A stretch of 64,000 bases of DNA from Hymenobacter cellulosilyticus (GCF_022919215.1 NZ_CP095046.1:186001-250000), one strand, 5' to 3'. Shown: positions 1-10,301, counted from the first letter of the stretch. Program-made: numbers and translations. The notes: a model not told the origin generated them from the letters alone.

Positions 1-2420
1 GGCCGCCGCCACGCTGTCCAGCTTTTCGCCGAAATACAGCCGCACTATCGTGGGCGAAACCGCCACGGCCCGCAGTAGCCCGGGCGGGGTCCGGTCGGCG
101 TTGGTGGCCCGCACCGCATTGACCCGGCCGGGCGTGCCGCCGCTGGCATCGGTGCTGGCCGTCCAGTTGTCGATACCAGCGCAGAAGTTGCCGGTGTCTA
201 CCATTTCCAGGGCCCAGCCGCCGTCTTTCTTGGCCGCGTCCTTGTACCAGGTGCTCGAATACGAGACTTCAAACAAAGTACGTCCGTCGCGGGCCCGCAG
301 CACGAGCTGGTCCCCGTCGTTAGACAAGCTCGGGAAGTTGCTCAGCCCAATTACGGTGCCGTAGCGGGCAAATAGAGCCGCACGGGTACTGCTGCACACC
401 ACCGCGTACTGGCCCGGCTGCAGGCGGGTGGTGTCCGGAAACACCGTTGCCGAACTGCTGCCCGGCTTGAGCAGCCGCAGTCCGCCCAGGTCCAGAATCC
501 GGGTTGTGGGATTGTGGATTTCCAGATACTCGGCAGCCGGTAGGCCCACGGTGGGCGTTTCATCAGCCAGGATTTCGGTGATAATAACCTGCCCTACCGT
601 CGGCATCACCGGTAAGCCAAACGTGACGGAAGCCGCCGCGCCGGTGGCATTACCCACGCAGTCGACGGAGCGCTGCACGGTGGCCGTGTACAGCTGGGCC
701 GCAGCCAGCGGGGTAGCCAGCGTCAGTTCCACAGCCCGGAAGTCAAACGGCACGGGCGTTACCCGGGTAATAGTGAGGCCGGGCGACACGCTGTACAAGG
801 CAGGGTTGACGGCCTGTACACTGTCCAGCTTTTCATCAAACTCCAGCCGCACCAGCGTAGGGCTCAGCACGGTGGCCCGGCGCAGCAGCGGGGCTGTCCG
901 GTCGGCGTTATTGGCCCGCACGGAGTTGGCCCGGCCGGGGGTGCCGCCGCTGACATCGGTGCTGGCCGTCCAGTTGGTAGCACCGCCGCAGGGGTTGGCC
1001 GTATCAATCATTTCCAGGGCCCAGCCTCCCTCCTTCTTCACCGCGTCGCGGTACCAGGAATCGGCGTAGCGCACCTGGAAAATGGTGCGTCCGTCGCGGG
1101 CCCGTAGCAGCAGCTCGTCGCCAGCATTGGTTAAGGAAGGAAAATTGCTCAGGCCAAACACTTTGCCGAAGGGGGTAAACTGGGCCGTGCGGGTACTGCC
1201 GCACACCACGGCATATTCCCCGGGCAGCAGTTGAGCCCCGGTCGGGAAGACAGCCGGCGTGGCCGTGCTGCTGGTACGCAGCAGCCGCACCCCACTCAAA
1301 TCCAGGGTCTGGGTAGCCGAGGGTTATGAATTTCCACAAACTCCGACGCGGGCAAACCGACTACCGGCGTTTCATCAGCCAAAATTTCGGTGATGAGCAG
1401 CTGGTAATAGCCTGGGGCTGCAGCCGGCGGGGTGTAGCTCACCGTGGCCGTCAGGGGGCCAGCCGCCACGTTGCCATATAAGTCGGCCACATTGCGTACG
1501 GTCAGGGTGCTGGTACCGGCAGGCAGGTCGCTGGCAAAAGTGAGGTGAACCAGGGCCGGGTCGGTGGCGTCGCGCTGGGCGCTGGCAACGGCCGGGGCTC
1601 CGGTGCCCGCCAGCGAATAGCTGGCCGGGGCTTGCGGAGCGGCTACTGGCTCATTAAACGTCACATCCACCTGCCGGGCGTTGACGAGCGTGGCGCTCTG
1701 CAGCGTAGGGGCCGTAGCATCAGTGATGCGGAAGTCGTCGAAAAAAAAGCTGCGGCTATTGGTGGCCGAATACGTCAGCGCAACGCCGAAATAGTTGCTG
1801 CGCTGGTGCGTGGCGTCGGTTACGGTGCCTTCGGTAGTGAAATTCTGGTTGCCGCTCAGGTCCCGCTCCAGGGTCCAGACGTTCTGCAAGGAGCGGGTCA
1901 CGCGCACCCGCACCGTGTTGCTGGTACTCGAACTCAGGGTACCATCGGCTCCATCAATGATAAGGGCGGCGGTAGTAGCCGCATTCTTACGGTAGAGGGA
2001 AGTTTCATCGGCCGTGTTGCCCAGGCGCACAAAGTAGCCCTTGTTGGCCGTGGCCCGCAGGTCGCTCAAGTCCGACATCAGCCAGACCTCGGCCTGATTA
2101 GCCGATGAGGTACCCAGGTTCAGCTTGGCATAAAACTCCCAGGTGGTGCCCGTGGCCGCCTGACTGGCCGTTACCAGCTGCGGACTGGCTGCCACGGCCG
2201 GGCCGTTGCTTTGCAGCTGCTGGCTGGCATTAACCACAAAATCGGTGGTGTTGCCCGTCCAGGTCGGGTTTTGGGTGAAGTCGCCGTCGGCAAACGACTC
2301 GGTGAGCTGAGCCCAGGCAGCGGGGCGGCCGAGGCTTAGCAAAAGCAGCAGCAAACCCAAGAATCGTCTTCCTCTTTGTAGATTTCCTATAGCACTATTT
2401 GGGGTAGAAGTTTTCTGCAT
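1..2420 (-). CDS. Lamin-tail-domain surface/secreted protein, partial at left edge, one frame break
   Basis: The start at 2420 gives a basic N-terminus, a leucine-rich signal peptide and a cleavage site ending AWAQ. Then come a roughly 220-residue N-terminal domain and an SbsA-like Ig domain (around DVTFNEPV). Two copies of a lamin-tail (LTD) domain follow, each opening with ITEILADETP and then an EIHNP motif, separated by another Ig-like domain. The gene runs off the left edge, so the C-terminus, probably a T9SS sorting tail, is not visible. A frame break at about 1322 (GGG run on the + strand) is repaired by one extra base, which restores the LTD reading. LTD proteins of this type in Bacteroidota are large exported proteins of unknown role, often nuclease- or adhesin-associated. 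An upstream in-frame start at 2507 is less likely because it would bury the signal peptide. Confidence 0.8.
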
Positions 2421-2549
2421 AGTAGGTTTGTAAAATAGCTGGTACCCGTAGCGTAATGATTTGCGCACGAACTGCCTAAGTAACTTGCTTTTCCCGACAT
2501 TTACCACGCGCGCAGCCCAGCTGGCTGACGCTTTTTTTCTCTAATTGCC

Positions 2550-3548
2550 ATGAAAGTAGCCGTAGTAGGTGCCACCGGCCTGGTCGGGGGCGAAATGTTG
2601 AAAGTACTGGCCGAGCGGAATTTCCCGGTCACCGAGTTGTTGCCCGTGGCCTCGGAGAAATCCGTGGGCTTGCCCATTGAGTTTCAGGGCAAAACCTACC
2701 ACGTCATCAGTATGGACGACGCCATTGCGGCCCGCCCCGATGTGGCCATCTTCTCGGCCGGCGGCAGCACCTCTAAGGAGCAGGCCCCGCGCTTTGCCGA
2801 AGTAGGCACCGTGGTCATCGACAACTCCTCGGCCTGGCGCATGGACCCCACCAAAAAGCTGGTCGTGCCCGAAATCAACGCCAAAGAGCTGACCGCGGAA
2901 GACAAGATTATTGCCAACCCCAACTGCTCCACCATTCAGATGGTGCTGTCCTTGCATAAGCTCCACGAGGCGTTCAAAATCAAGCGCATCGTGGTGAGTA
3001 CCTACCAGAGCGTGACGGGCACGGGCAAGAAAGCCGTGGACCAGCTCATGGAAGAGCGCGCCGGCCAGAATGCTTCTAACCCCGCCTACCCCCACCGCAT
3101 CGACCTGAACGTGCTGCCTCACATCGACGTGTTCGAGGACAACGGCTACACCAAGGAGGAGATGAAGATGGTAAAGGAAACCAAGAAAATCCTCGGCGAC
3201 GACTCCATTCAGGTAACGGCCACCGCCGTGCGCATCCCCGTCATGGGCGGGCACTCGGAGTCGGTAAACGTGGAGTTCGAGCGGGAATTCGAGCTGGAGG
3301 AAGTTTATAGCCTGCTGCGCGCCACCGAAGGCGTGGAAGTAGTAGACGACGTGGCCCAGAACAGCTACCCCATGCCCAAGGATGCCCACGGCAAGGACAG
3401 CGTGCTGGTAGGCCGCCTGCGCCGCGACGAAAGCCAGCCCCGCACCCTGAACATGTGGGTAGTAGCCGACAACCTGCGCAAGGGCGCCGCTACCAACGCC
3501 GTGCAGATTGCCGAGCACATGATAAAGCTGGGTTTGCTCAAAGCCTAA
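2550..3548 (+). CDS. asd: Aspartate-semialdehyde dehydrogenase
   Basis: 332 residues, the usual family length. The enzyme reduces aspartyl phosphate to aspartate semialdehyde in the cytoplasm, the branch point to lysine/diaminopimelate and to homoserine, methionine and threonine. The N-terminus carries the nucleotide-binding motif GATGLVG. The catalytic cysteine lies in NPNCSTIQ at residue 126, and the substrate-binding arginine and histidine are in RIPVMGGH (R228, H235). The ATG start gives the compact N-terminus MKVAVVGATG, typical of the family. It lies 130 bases downstream of the divergent LTD gene and 12 bases before the multi-TonB-domain gene. The methionine-branch genes hom, metX and metY are about 15 kb away in the same window. 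Confidence 0.96.
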   Translation: MKVAVVGATGLVGGEMLKVLAERNFPVTELLPVASEKSVGLPIEFQGKTYHVISMDDAIAARPDVAIFSAGGSTSKEQAPRFAEVGTVVIDNSSAWRMDPTKKLVVPEINAKELTAEDKIIANPNCSTIQMVLSLHKLHEAFKIKRIVVSTYQSVTGTGKKAVDQLMEERAGQNASNPAYPHRIDLNVLPHIDVFEDNGYTKEEMKMVKETKKILGDDSIQVTATAVRIPVMGGHSESVNVEFEREFELEEVYSLLRATEGVEVVDDVAQNSYPMPKDAHGKDSVLVGRLRRDESQPRTLNMWVVADNLRKGAATNAVQIAEHMIKLGLLKA

Positions 3549-3560
3549 ACCACCTGGTTA

Positions 3561-5690
3561 GTGAAGAATAGTTTTCGTGGAATTAGTTTGTTGGGCCTGC
3601 TGGCACTTTGCCTGGCGGGCCCAACTGCTGTTCGGGCCCAGAGTAAGCCCAAAGCGGACAGCACCGTGTATACCTATGTAGAGAAGATGCCCCAGTTCGG
3701 CAAAGAGCCGGCGGATCTGCTTACATACATCGGGAAGAACATTAAATACCCGGCCGCCGCCATTATGGATCGGGCCCAGGGAACGGTCTTCGTCGGCTTC
3801 ACGGTCGGCCTAACCGGGCAGGTAGAAGACGTGCATATAGTGAAAACGGCGCATCCGTCGCTGGATGCCGCCGCGCTGCAAATGGTGAGGTCCATGCCAG
3901 CATGGGAGCCGGGTATTCAGGGTGGCAAGCCGGCCCGGGTGGCCTACACGGTTCCGGTTACGTTTCGCTTTGGCCAGGGTACCAAAGACACCCAGCTGCC
4001 GCCCCCAACCAATGCGGAATTTGCCGGCTCGGCGGAAGAATTGCATACCCTCCTTAATGCGCCGCCTTACCCGGAAGCAGCTCGCAAAGCGGGAGCCTCG
4101 GGTAAAGCCGTAGTGGTGTTTGAAGTCAGCAAAACCGGCCAGATTCTGAACCCGCACGCTCTTACGCCACTCTCGGAAACGGAGCAAAGCTTTATGCACC
4201 AGAAAAGCCAGGTACCGCCGCTACACCCCGCCCTGCTGGCAGCGGCGGAGGCGCAGATTGGCTGTATGCGGGCCTGGAAACCCGCCACAACCTCCGGCAG
4301 CTCTGTGGCCTCATTCGTTATGCTGCCCGTTACTTACCGCCTAGCAGCTACCCCGGCCCCCGACACCGTATATGCCGTGACCGACCAGCTTCCCGAATTT
4401 CCGGGCGGCATCGAGGCCATGACGGGCCAGTTGGCCCGGTCCATCCAGTATCCAAAGGAAGCGCGCCAAGAGCAGGCCGAGGGCGAGGTGCTGCTGTACT
4501 TCGTGGTCAACAAGCTGGGCAAGGTTGAGCAGGCCGAAGTACTCCGCTCGGTTCACCCCGCCATCGACGCGGAAGCACTGCGCGTTATTAAAACTCTGCC
4601 GGCCTTCGCGCCAGCCATGCACCACGGCCACCCGGCCAAGGTTGCTTTTCTGCTACCTCTACCGTTTGTGCTGCCTTCCGCATCGGTCATTAATCAACCT
4701 ACGCGTTTCGCGCCGGCCCTGAGCAAGAAGTTCGTGTATCCCACAGAGGCCTTGCGGCTGGGTATTCAGGGCAAAGTATTCCTGGATTTCTCCTTCGACA
4801 GCACGGGCTACGTCCACAACGTCAGAGTAACCAACGGGCTGCATCCGCTGCTCGATGCCGAAGCCGTAGCGGCTTTGGAGCACATGGCGCCGGTAAGTCG
4901 GGCACGGGCGCTGCAGCTCAATGGTCAGTCCTTTTCTGTTCCTATTTCCTTTAAACTGCCGGCTAATGCTGATCGGCTGCTGGTCGAGCGCTATGCCAAC
5001 GAAGGACTGCAGCCAGCGGCGGCCTTCAAACCAGCGGAATACCCCGGTGGCCCGGCCGCCCTGCAGGCTTTTCTGGCCGCCGCTTCCTACCCGGCAATGG
5101 CCCGCGCCCAGCAGGTCAGCGGACGAATATTCATGACGCTCACCATTGATGAAGCCGGCTGGGTGAAGAAGATTGAGCCGTTTCACTCCTCGCTTGCGGC
5201 TGCTACCACTACGGCAGCCAAGGCCCGTACTGACGCGCTGAATATGCTTTATGAAGCTGCCAGGCAGTATCTTATGGAAATGCCACAGTGGAAACCGGCC
5301 CTTTGGAATGGAAAGGCCTTCGCCTCTACCATCACGGTACCCCTGACTTACTCTATGTTGCCGCCCAGCACCCCGGAGCCGGTGGTATATACCTACGCCG
5401 ATGAAATGCCCGTGCCAGCGGCTCCGAGTGTGGCAGCGGCTTCCTCCCACCGACTTATGTACCCAGAGGCAGCGCTAAGAGCCCGGGCAGAAGGGATAGT
5501 GTGGGTTTATTTCGTGGTAGATGAGCAGGGCCAGGTAGTGCAGCCCGCTATTATCAGTTCGCCCCACCCCAGCCTCGAGGCCGAAGCGCTGAAGCTTATC
5601 GGGGGCCTGCGCAAGTACACGCCGGGGCGGCACGGCGGCAAGCCGGTGAAAGTAGCGGTGGTAACCCCGGTACCGTTTACCATTAGGTAG
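3561..5690 (+). CDS. Secreted protein with six consecutive TonB C-terminal-like domains
   Basis: 709 residues starting at GTG (3561). A signal peptide (about residues 1-26, ending VRAQ) is followed by six repeats of roughly 100-120 residues that resemble the TonB/energy-transducer C-terminal domain. Each repeat has an opening proline-rich strand such as MPQFGKEP or LPEFPGG, a YPxxAR/YPxxAL helix, a G-x-V strand, a V-HP-L-D/E-A-A segment and a closing W-P or Y-P strand with a GGKPxxV motif. Repeats 2, 4 and 5 are the most diverged. There is no N-terminal membrane anchor and no ExbB/ExbD neighbour, so it is probably periplasmic and not a classical energy transducer. It follows asd by 12 bases, but functional linkage is unclear. 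The repeat boundaries (about 36-137, 150-270, 275-378, 385-475, 490-610 and 615-709) are estimates. Confidence 0.85.
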   Translation: MKNSFRGISLLGLLALCLAGPTAVRAQSKPKADSTVYTYVEKMPQFGKEPADLLTYIGKNIKYPAAAIMDRAQGTVFVGFTVGLTGQVEDVHIVKTAHPSLDAAALQMVRSMPAWEPGIQGGKPARVAYTVPVTFRFGQGTKDTQLPPPTNAEFAGSAEELHTLLNAPPYPEAARKAGASGKAVVVFEVSKTGQILNPHALTPLSETEQSFMHQKSQVPPLHPALLAAAEAQIGCMRAWKPATTSGSSVASFVMLPVTYRLAATPAPDTVYAVTDQLPEFPGGIEAMTGQLARSIQYPKEARQEQAEGEVLLYFVVNKLGKVEQAEVLRSVHPAIDAEALRVIKTLPAFAPAMHHGHPAKVAFLLPLPFVLPSASVINQPTRFAPALSKKFVYPTEALRLGIQGKVFLDFSFDSTGYVHNVRVTNGLHPLLDAEAVAALEHMAPVSRARALQLNGQSFSVPISFKLPANADRLLVERYANEGLQPAAAFKPAEYPGGPAALQAFLAAASYPAMARAQQVSGRIFMTLTIDEAGWVKKIEPFHSSLAAATTTAAKARTDALNMLYEAARQYLMEMPQWKPALWNGKAFASTITVPLTYSMLPPSTPEPVVYTYADEMPVPAAPSVAAASSHRLMYPEAALRARAEGIVWVYFVVDEQGQVVQPAIISSPHPSLEAEALKLIGGLRKYTPGRHGGKPVKVAVVTPVPFTIR

Positions 5691-5696
5691 CGGCGG

Positions 5697-6455
5697 CTAC
5701 TTCCCAAACACAGCCCCGGCGAAATCCAGTACGGCGCGGCGGGTTTCCCGGGGCTTTTCGTAGTAGGCCAGGTGGCCTACGTCGGCCAGAAACAGGGCGT
5801 AGCTCACCGGGGCCAGGGGCGCCAGGGCCACCGACTGCTCCAGGGGCACGGCCACGTCTTCTTTGCCGGCAATGAGCAGCACCGGAAACTTGGCCTCGCG
5901 CAGCACCTTGGTTCGGTCGGGGCGGGCGGCCATGGCCCGCATGCCGCCCACGATGGTTTCGGCGGGCGTGGCCTTGCCGATTTCCTCCAGGAACTCCCGC
6001 TGGGTGCTCATGGCTTCGCGGTGTACCGGGGCAAACAAAGGCCGGATAAAGGACTCCATGAACTTCTCCACCCCGTGCCGCTCCACAAAGGCCACGTTCT
6101 TTTCGCGGTTGGCCTTTTTTTCCTCCGAGTCGGCGTAGGCCGAGGAGTTGAGCAAACACAGACCGGCCACCCGCTCGGGCCACCGCTCGGCGAAGGCCAG
6201 GGCCGCGTAGCCACCCATGCTGTGGCCCACCAGCAGGGCCTTTTCTACGCCGGCCGCGTGCAGCTTATCGGCTACGTAGCGGGCCTGGGCTTCCATCGAG
6301 TAGTCGCGCACGTCGTGGATGTTGGTGCCGTGCCCGAGCAGGTTGAGGCTGATGACACGGTACTCGGCGGGAAAGTCGCGGATGAAGTCGGTCCAGATTT
6401 CGCGGCTTTCGGCAAAGCCGTGCAGGAATACGAGAGTTGGTTGGGTAGAAGGCAT
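5697..6455 (-). CDS. Alpha/beta-fold hydrolase
   Basis: About 252 residues from the ATG at 6455. The serine nucleophile is in GHSMGG, preceded by the oxyanion motif LHGFAES. The acid aspartate is in AGKEDVAVP, and the histidine is in DVGHLAYYEKP near the C-terminus, so the full triad is present. There is no signal peptide, so the protein should be cytoplasmic. It resembles small esterases and MhpC/BioH-like hydrolases, but the substrate cannot be read from sequence. The upstream in-frame extension to 6569 has no family similarity and overlaps the divergent upstream region, so I prefer the internal start. The gene converges with the multi-TonB-domain gene, with only a 6-base gap between the stop codons. 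Confidence 0.85.
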   Translation of the reverse strand: MPSTQPTLVFLHGFAESREIWTDFIRDFPAEYRVISLNLLGHGTNIHDVRDYSMEAQARYVADKLHAAGVEKALLVGHSMGGYAALAFAERWPERVAGLCLLNSSAYADSEEKKANREKNVAFVERHGVEKFMESFIRPLFAPVHREAMSTQREFLEEIGKATPAETIVGGMRAMAARPDRTKVLREAKFPVLLIAGKEDVAVPLEQSVALAPLAPVSYALFLADVGHLAYYEKPRETRRAVLDFAGAVFGK

Positions 6456-6546
6456 AAGGTAAAATGCGGCAGTCCGGGGCCGGCCGGCGGTTGAATGGCC
6501 ACAATTACGCACTTTTACCTCGTCCGTTGCTATTCCAGACCCTGTC

Positions 6547-7545
6547 ATGCCCCTCTTCCAACGCCACAATACTCACTACGTCGTTGCCGTACTGGCGGGG
6601 TTATTTTTCGCCCTGCTGGGCCGCTTCACCTTTGCCAGTGAACTGCTTGACCGGGGCGGCGGACTGCTTATGCTGGGTTTTCTGGTGTTGGTACCGGTGG
6701 GGCTGGGAGTCATTACCGAGCATTTCTCTCCGGTTCAGGCAAATGATTCGTGGAGCTTCATTTTTCGGTCGTGGAGTGCGGTAATGCTGTTTATGGTTGC
6801 CGCGTTTATCTTTCACCTCGAAGGCGCTATCTGCCTGATTATCATTGCACCCCTATTTGTTGCTCTTTCCGCAGTGGGGGTGCATTGTACCGGATCCTGA
6901 CAAGAGGACGCAAGCACGATGATAACCGCAACACCTTCGTAATGGCCGGCTTTGCCCTGCTGCCCTTCGTGGCCGCGCCCCTGGAAAGCCAGCTTGCCAC
7001 CCCGACGACTTCCGCCGGGTCGAAAACACGATTATAATTAACGCCCCAGCGGAGGCGGTGTGGCACAACATCATCAGGGTGCCCGCTATTTCGGCCCAGG
7101 ATCTGGGCCCGAGTCTGGTCGATAAAATCGGCTTCCCGCGGCCGGTAGAGGCAACACTCTCCTTCGAGGGCGTGGGCGGGGTGCGGCACGCTACCTTCGA
7201 GCGGGGCGTCGAGTTTATTGAAACCGTGGACGTGTGGGAGCCGCTGCGGCGTATTTCCTTTAGCATTGTGCCCAACACGGCTACCATTCCGCCCACCACC
7301 TTCGATGAGCACGTCACCGTCGGGGCCGATTCTTTGACGTGCTGCGCGGCACCTACGAGCTGGAGCCAGCTGGCCCCGGCCGTACCCGCCTGATCCTCCA
7401 CAGCCAGCAGCGCCTCAGCACCCGCCTCAACCCCTACGCCGGCCTGTGGACCGACTACGTGATGAGCGAAATCCAGGAGCGCATTCTGCGGGTGGTGGCC
7501 AAACGCAGCGAAGCCGAAGCAGCCAGGCTACTTCGGCTTCGGTAA
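6547..7545 (+). CDS. Membrane protein with C-terminal SRPBCC-like domain, three frame breaks
   Basis: Read through three one-base breaks (G run near 6878, C run near 7001, G run near 7324), this becomes one protein of about 333 residues. The first 150 residues hold about four hydrophobic segments (VVAVLAGLFFALLG, LLMLGFLVLVPVGLGV, AVMLFMVAAFIF, LIIIAPLFVALSAV). The remaining part starts ENTIIINAPAEAVW and has the pattern of a START/SRPBCC polyketide-cyclase-like domain: an early INAPAEAVW, a central GGVRHATF strand and a C-terminal amphipathic helix after YVMSEIQERIL. Function is unknown; SRPBCC domains usually bind hydrophobic ligands. Without the repairs the region looks like four unrelated fragments. 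It stands alone between two minus-strand genes. Confidence 0.7.
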
Positions 7546-7598
7546 TGGCAGCGCAGCGCTAAACCAGCGGGGCAGATCCGCCGGCTCAGGCTCCGTAC

Positions 7599-8146
7599 TT
7601 AGGCGGCTACTTCAGCCTTCTCCTTTACGAACTGCACGTTGGCGAACAGCTTCACGTCGTCGCCGAGCACGATAGAGCCGGCTTCGGTTACGGCGTGGAA
7701 GGTCAGGCCAAACTCCTTGCGGTTGATTTTGCCGCTCACTTCAAAGCCGGCCTTCTCGTTGCCGTAGAAGTCGGTGGCGGTGCCGCCATACTCCACGTCC
7801 AGGGTCACGGGCTTGGTTACGTCCTTCACGGTCAGGTTGCCGGCCAGCTTGTAGGTATCGTCGCCGGTCTTGGTCAGGCCCGTCGATACGAAGGTGATGT
7901 TGGGGTAGGTCGGCACGTCGAAGAAGTCGTTGTTGCGCAGGTGTTCGTCGCGCTGCTCCTGGTTGGTGTCGATGCTGTGCACGTCCAGCGTGAAGGTTAC
8001 CTGGGCATTCTCGAAGCTGTCGTCTTCGGTAATGGCTTCGCCCGAAAACTTCTTGAACGAACCCGTTACGGTCGAAATAACAAGGTGCTTGATTTTGAAC
8101 TGAACCTCGGAGTGCGTGGGTCAATTGCCCATTTGGTAGTGGCCAT
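7599..8146 (-). CDS. YceI-family protein, one frame break
   Basis: About 182 residues from the ATG at 8146. The protein begins MATTKWAIDPTH after one missing base is restored in a C run (GGG on the + strand, near 8119). It then follows the YceI beta-barrel pattern: HSEVQFKIKHL, a DVHSIDTNQEQRDEHL segment, FFDVPTYPNI, and the closing GLTFHAVTEAGSIVLGDDVKL. YceI proteins are lipocalin-like and bind isoprenoid or amphiphilic ligands. Many are periplasmic, but this one has no signal peptide and is probably cytoplasmic. It has its own promoter with an overlapping palindrome (8230-8264), which suggests control by a repressor. Confidence 0.9.
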
Positions 8147-8229
8147 GATGCGGTGAAATTAGGGTTGTTATTTCGTGGTTGATGCTGGCTCAGCGGCGGC
8201 ACCCAAAGCTGCCGCGGCTGATTGATGAT

Positions 8230-8264
8230 GCAAATATACAAATAGTGTACATACATCAATGTAC
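8230..8264 (-). promoter_or_regulatory. Promoter of the YceI gene with overlapping palindromic operator
   Basis: On the minus strand a TAnnTTTG -7 box (8238-8231, followed by C) is preceded by TTG at 8260-8258 with 19 bases between, the standard Bacteroidota spacing. A perfect inverted repeat GTACAT-N6-ATGTAC (8247-8264) overlaps the -33 element. A direct repeat TACATCAAT occurs at 8252-8260 and 8266-8274. The placement fits a repressor site. Confidence 0.7.
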
Positions 8265-8313
8265 CTACATCAATTATTTTTGTTTAGTTCACTTCCTTGC
8301 ACTCTGGAAAAGC

Positions 8314-8349
8314 AAAAAGCCCCGCCGGACGAATCCAGCGGGGCTTTTT
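8314..8349. terminator. Bidirectional intrinsic terminator downstream of dxs
   Basis: A 12-base perfect stem (8314-8325 with 8338-8349) is rich in C/G at its head, flanked by A5 and T5, with a 12-base loop. It lies 15 bases past the dxs stop, so it ends dxs transcription on the minus strand. Confidence 0.85.
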
Positions 8350-8364
8350 CATGATTGGTAGTGC

Positions 8365-10301
8365 TTAAACAACTTTTTCCACCGCGGCTTTGGCGGCGAC
8401 TTTTCCGGCCATTTCGCGCACGGCGGCGGCAATACCGGCGGCGTCGAAGCCGCACTCCTTGTAGAGTTCATCCTGGGTGCCGTGCTCTACGATACGGTCC
8501 GGAATGCCGAGGCGCTTCACGGGTACCGAGTAGCCGTGGTCGGCCATGAACTCCAGAATAGCCGAGCCGAAGCCGCCGGGCAAGCAACCGTCTTCCACCG
8601 TCACAATGGCTTTGTACTTGCTCAGAGCGGCGGCCAGCAGTTCCTCGTCGAGGGGCTTGGCAAAGCGCATATCATAGTGACCCACGCTCAGGCCCTCGGC
8701 GGCCAGCTGCTGGGTAGCCTTGGCGGCGTAGTTGCCGATGTGGCCGATGCTCAGAATGGCGACACCTTCACCTTCGCGCACCACGCGGCCGGTGCCCACG
8801 GCAATTTTTTTCAGCGGCGTGCGCCACTCGGGCATCACTCCTTCCCCGCGGGGGTAACGGATGCTGAACGGACCCATGTCGGGCAGCTGGGCCGTGTACA
8901 TCAGGTTGCGCAACTCTTCCTCATTCATCGGCGCCGACACCACCATGTTGGGAATGTTGCGCATGTAGGAAATATCGTAGCAGCCGTGGTGGGTGGGGCC
9001 GTCGGCGCCGGCAAACCCGGCCCGGTCGAGACAGAACACCACATTCAGGTTTTGCAGAGCCACGTCGTGCAGCACCTGGTCGTAGGCGCGCTGCATAAAC
9101 GAGGAGTAGATGTTGCAGAACGGTACCAAGCCCTGCGTAGCCAGGCCCGCGGAGAAGGTTACGGCGTGCTGCTCGGCAATGCCCACGTCGAAGGCGCGGT
9201 CGGGCATGGCCTTCATCATGATGTTTAGGGAGCAGCCCGAGGGCATGGCAGGCGTCACGCCCATCACCTTGTCGTTCTGCTGGGCCAGCTCCACCATCGT
9301 GTGCCCAAACACGTCCTGGTACTTAGGCGGCTGAGGCTTCTCGTAGGTTTTGGTGTGGATTTCGCCGGTAATCTTGTCGAACAGGCCCGGGGCGTGCCAC
9401 AGGGTCTGGTCTTTCTCGGCCAGGGCGTACCCTTTGCCTTTCACCGTTACGCAGTGCAGGATTTTGGGACCAGGAATGGTTTTCAGGTCCTGCAGAATGG
9501 TAGCCAGATGCTGCACGTCGTGCCCATCCACGGGACCGAAGTAGCGGAAATTCAGGGCCTCAAACAGGTTGCTTTGCTTGAGCAGGGTGGCCTTCATGGC
9601 CTGCTCCACCTTGCGGGCAATCTGCTGGGGTTGGGACCAAACTTGCTGAGCTTGCCCAGCACGTTCCACAGCTCATCGCGCACCTTGTTGTATGTACGGG
9701 AGGTAGTAATATCGGTGAGGTACTCCTTGAGCGCGCCCACGTTGGGGTCGATGCTCATGCAGTTGTCGTTGAGGATAACCAGCAGGTTAGAGTTGGCCAC
9801 GCCGGCGTGGTTGAGGGCTTCAAACGCCATACCGGCCGTCATGGCCCCGTCGCCGATTACGGCAATGTGCTGCCGGTCCTTCTCGCCCTTGTAGTCGGAA
9901 GCCACGGCCATGCCTAAGGCAGCCCCGATGCTGGTGCTGCTGTGGCCCACCCCGAAGGCGTCGTACTCACTTTCCTTGCGCTTGGGGAAACCCGACATGC
10001 CGCCATAGCGACGGTTGGTGGGGAAACGGTCCCGGCGCCCGGTCAGGATTTTGTGGCCGTACGCCTGGTGGCCCACATCCCACACGAGTTGGTCGTAGGG
10101 CGTATTGAAGACGTAGTGCAGGGCTACCGTCAACTCGACCACGCCCAGGGAGGCGCCGAAATGGCCTCCGTAGATGGAAACCGAGTCGATAATGAACTGT
10201 CGAAGCTCCTGGCTGACTTGAACCAGTTGATCTTCACTGAGCTTTTTGAGGTCGTCAGGCGAGTTTATGGCCGCCAGCAATTCACCGGGTTCGACAATCA
10301 T
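8365..10301 (-). CDS. dxs: 1-deoxy-D-xylulose-5-phosphate synthase, one frame break
   Basis: About 645 residues when the break at about 9628 (GGGG on the + strand) is repaired by one base, the normal DXS length. The enzyme condenses pyruvate and glyceraldehyde 3-phosphate using thiamine diphosphate, the first step of the MEP isoprenoid pathway, in the cytoplasm. The N-terminal half shows [15 protein letters not shown], the thiamine motif [18 protein letters not shown] and NDNCMSI. The C-terminal half shows [28 protein letters not shown] and SIRYPRGEG, followed by the C-terminal transketolase domain. The start at 10301 is an ATG about 90 bases from a good -7 box. The apparent split into a 235-residue and a 434-residue ORF is the artefact of the missing base. 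Confidence 0.95.

Noticed and set aside
8365..10301. dxs as two separate genes or a pseudogene
   Set aside because: One extra base in the G run near 9628 restores the full uninterrupted enzyme with all motifs, and the same error type recurs across the window.
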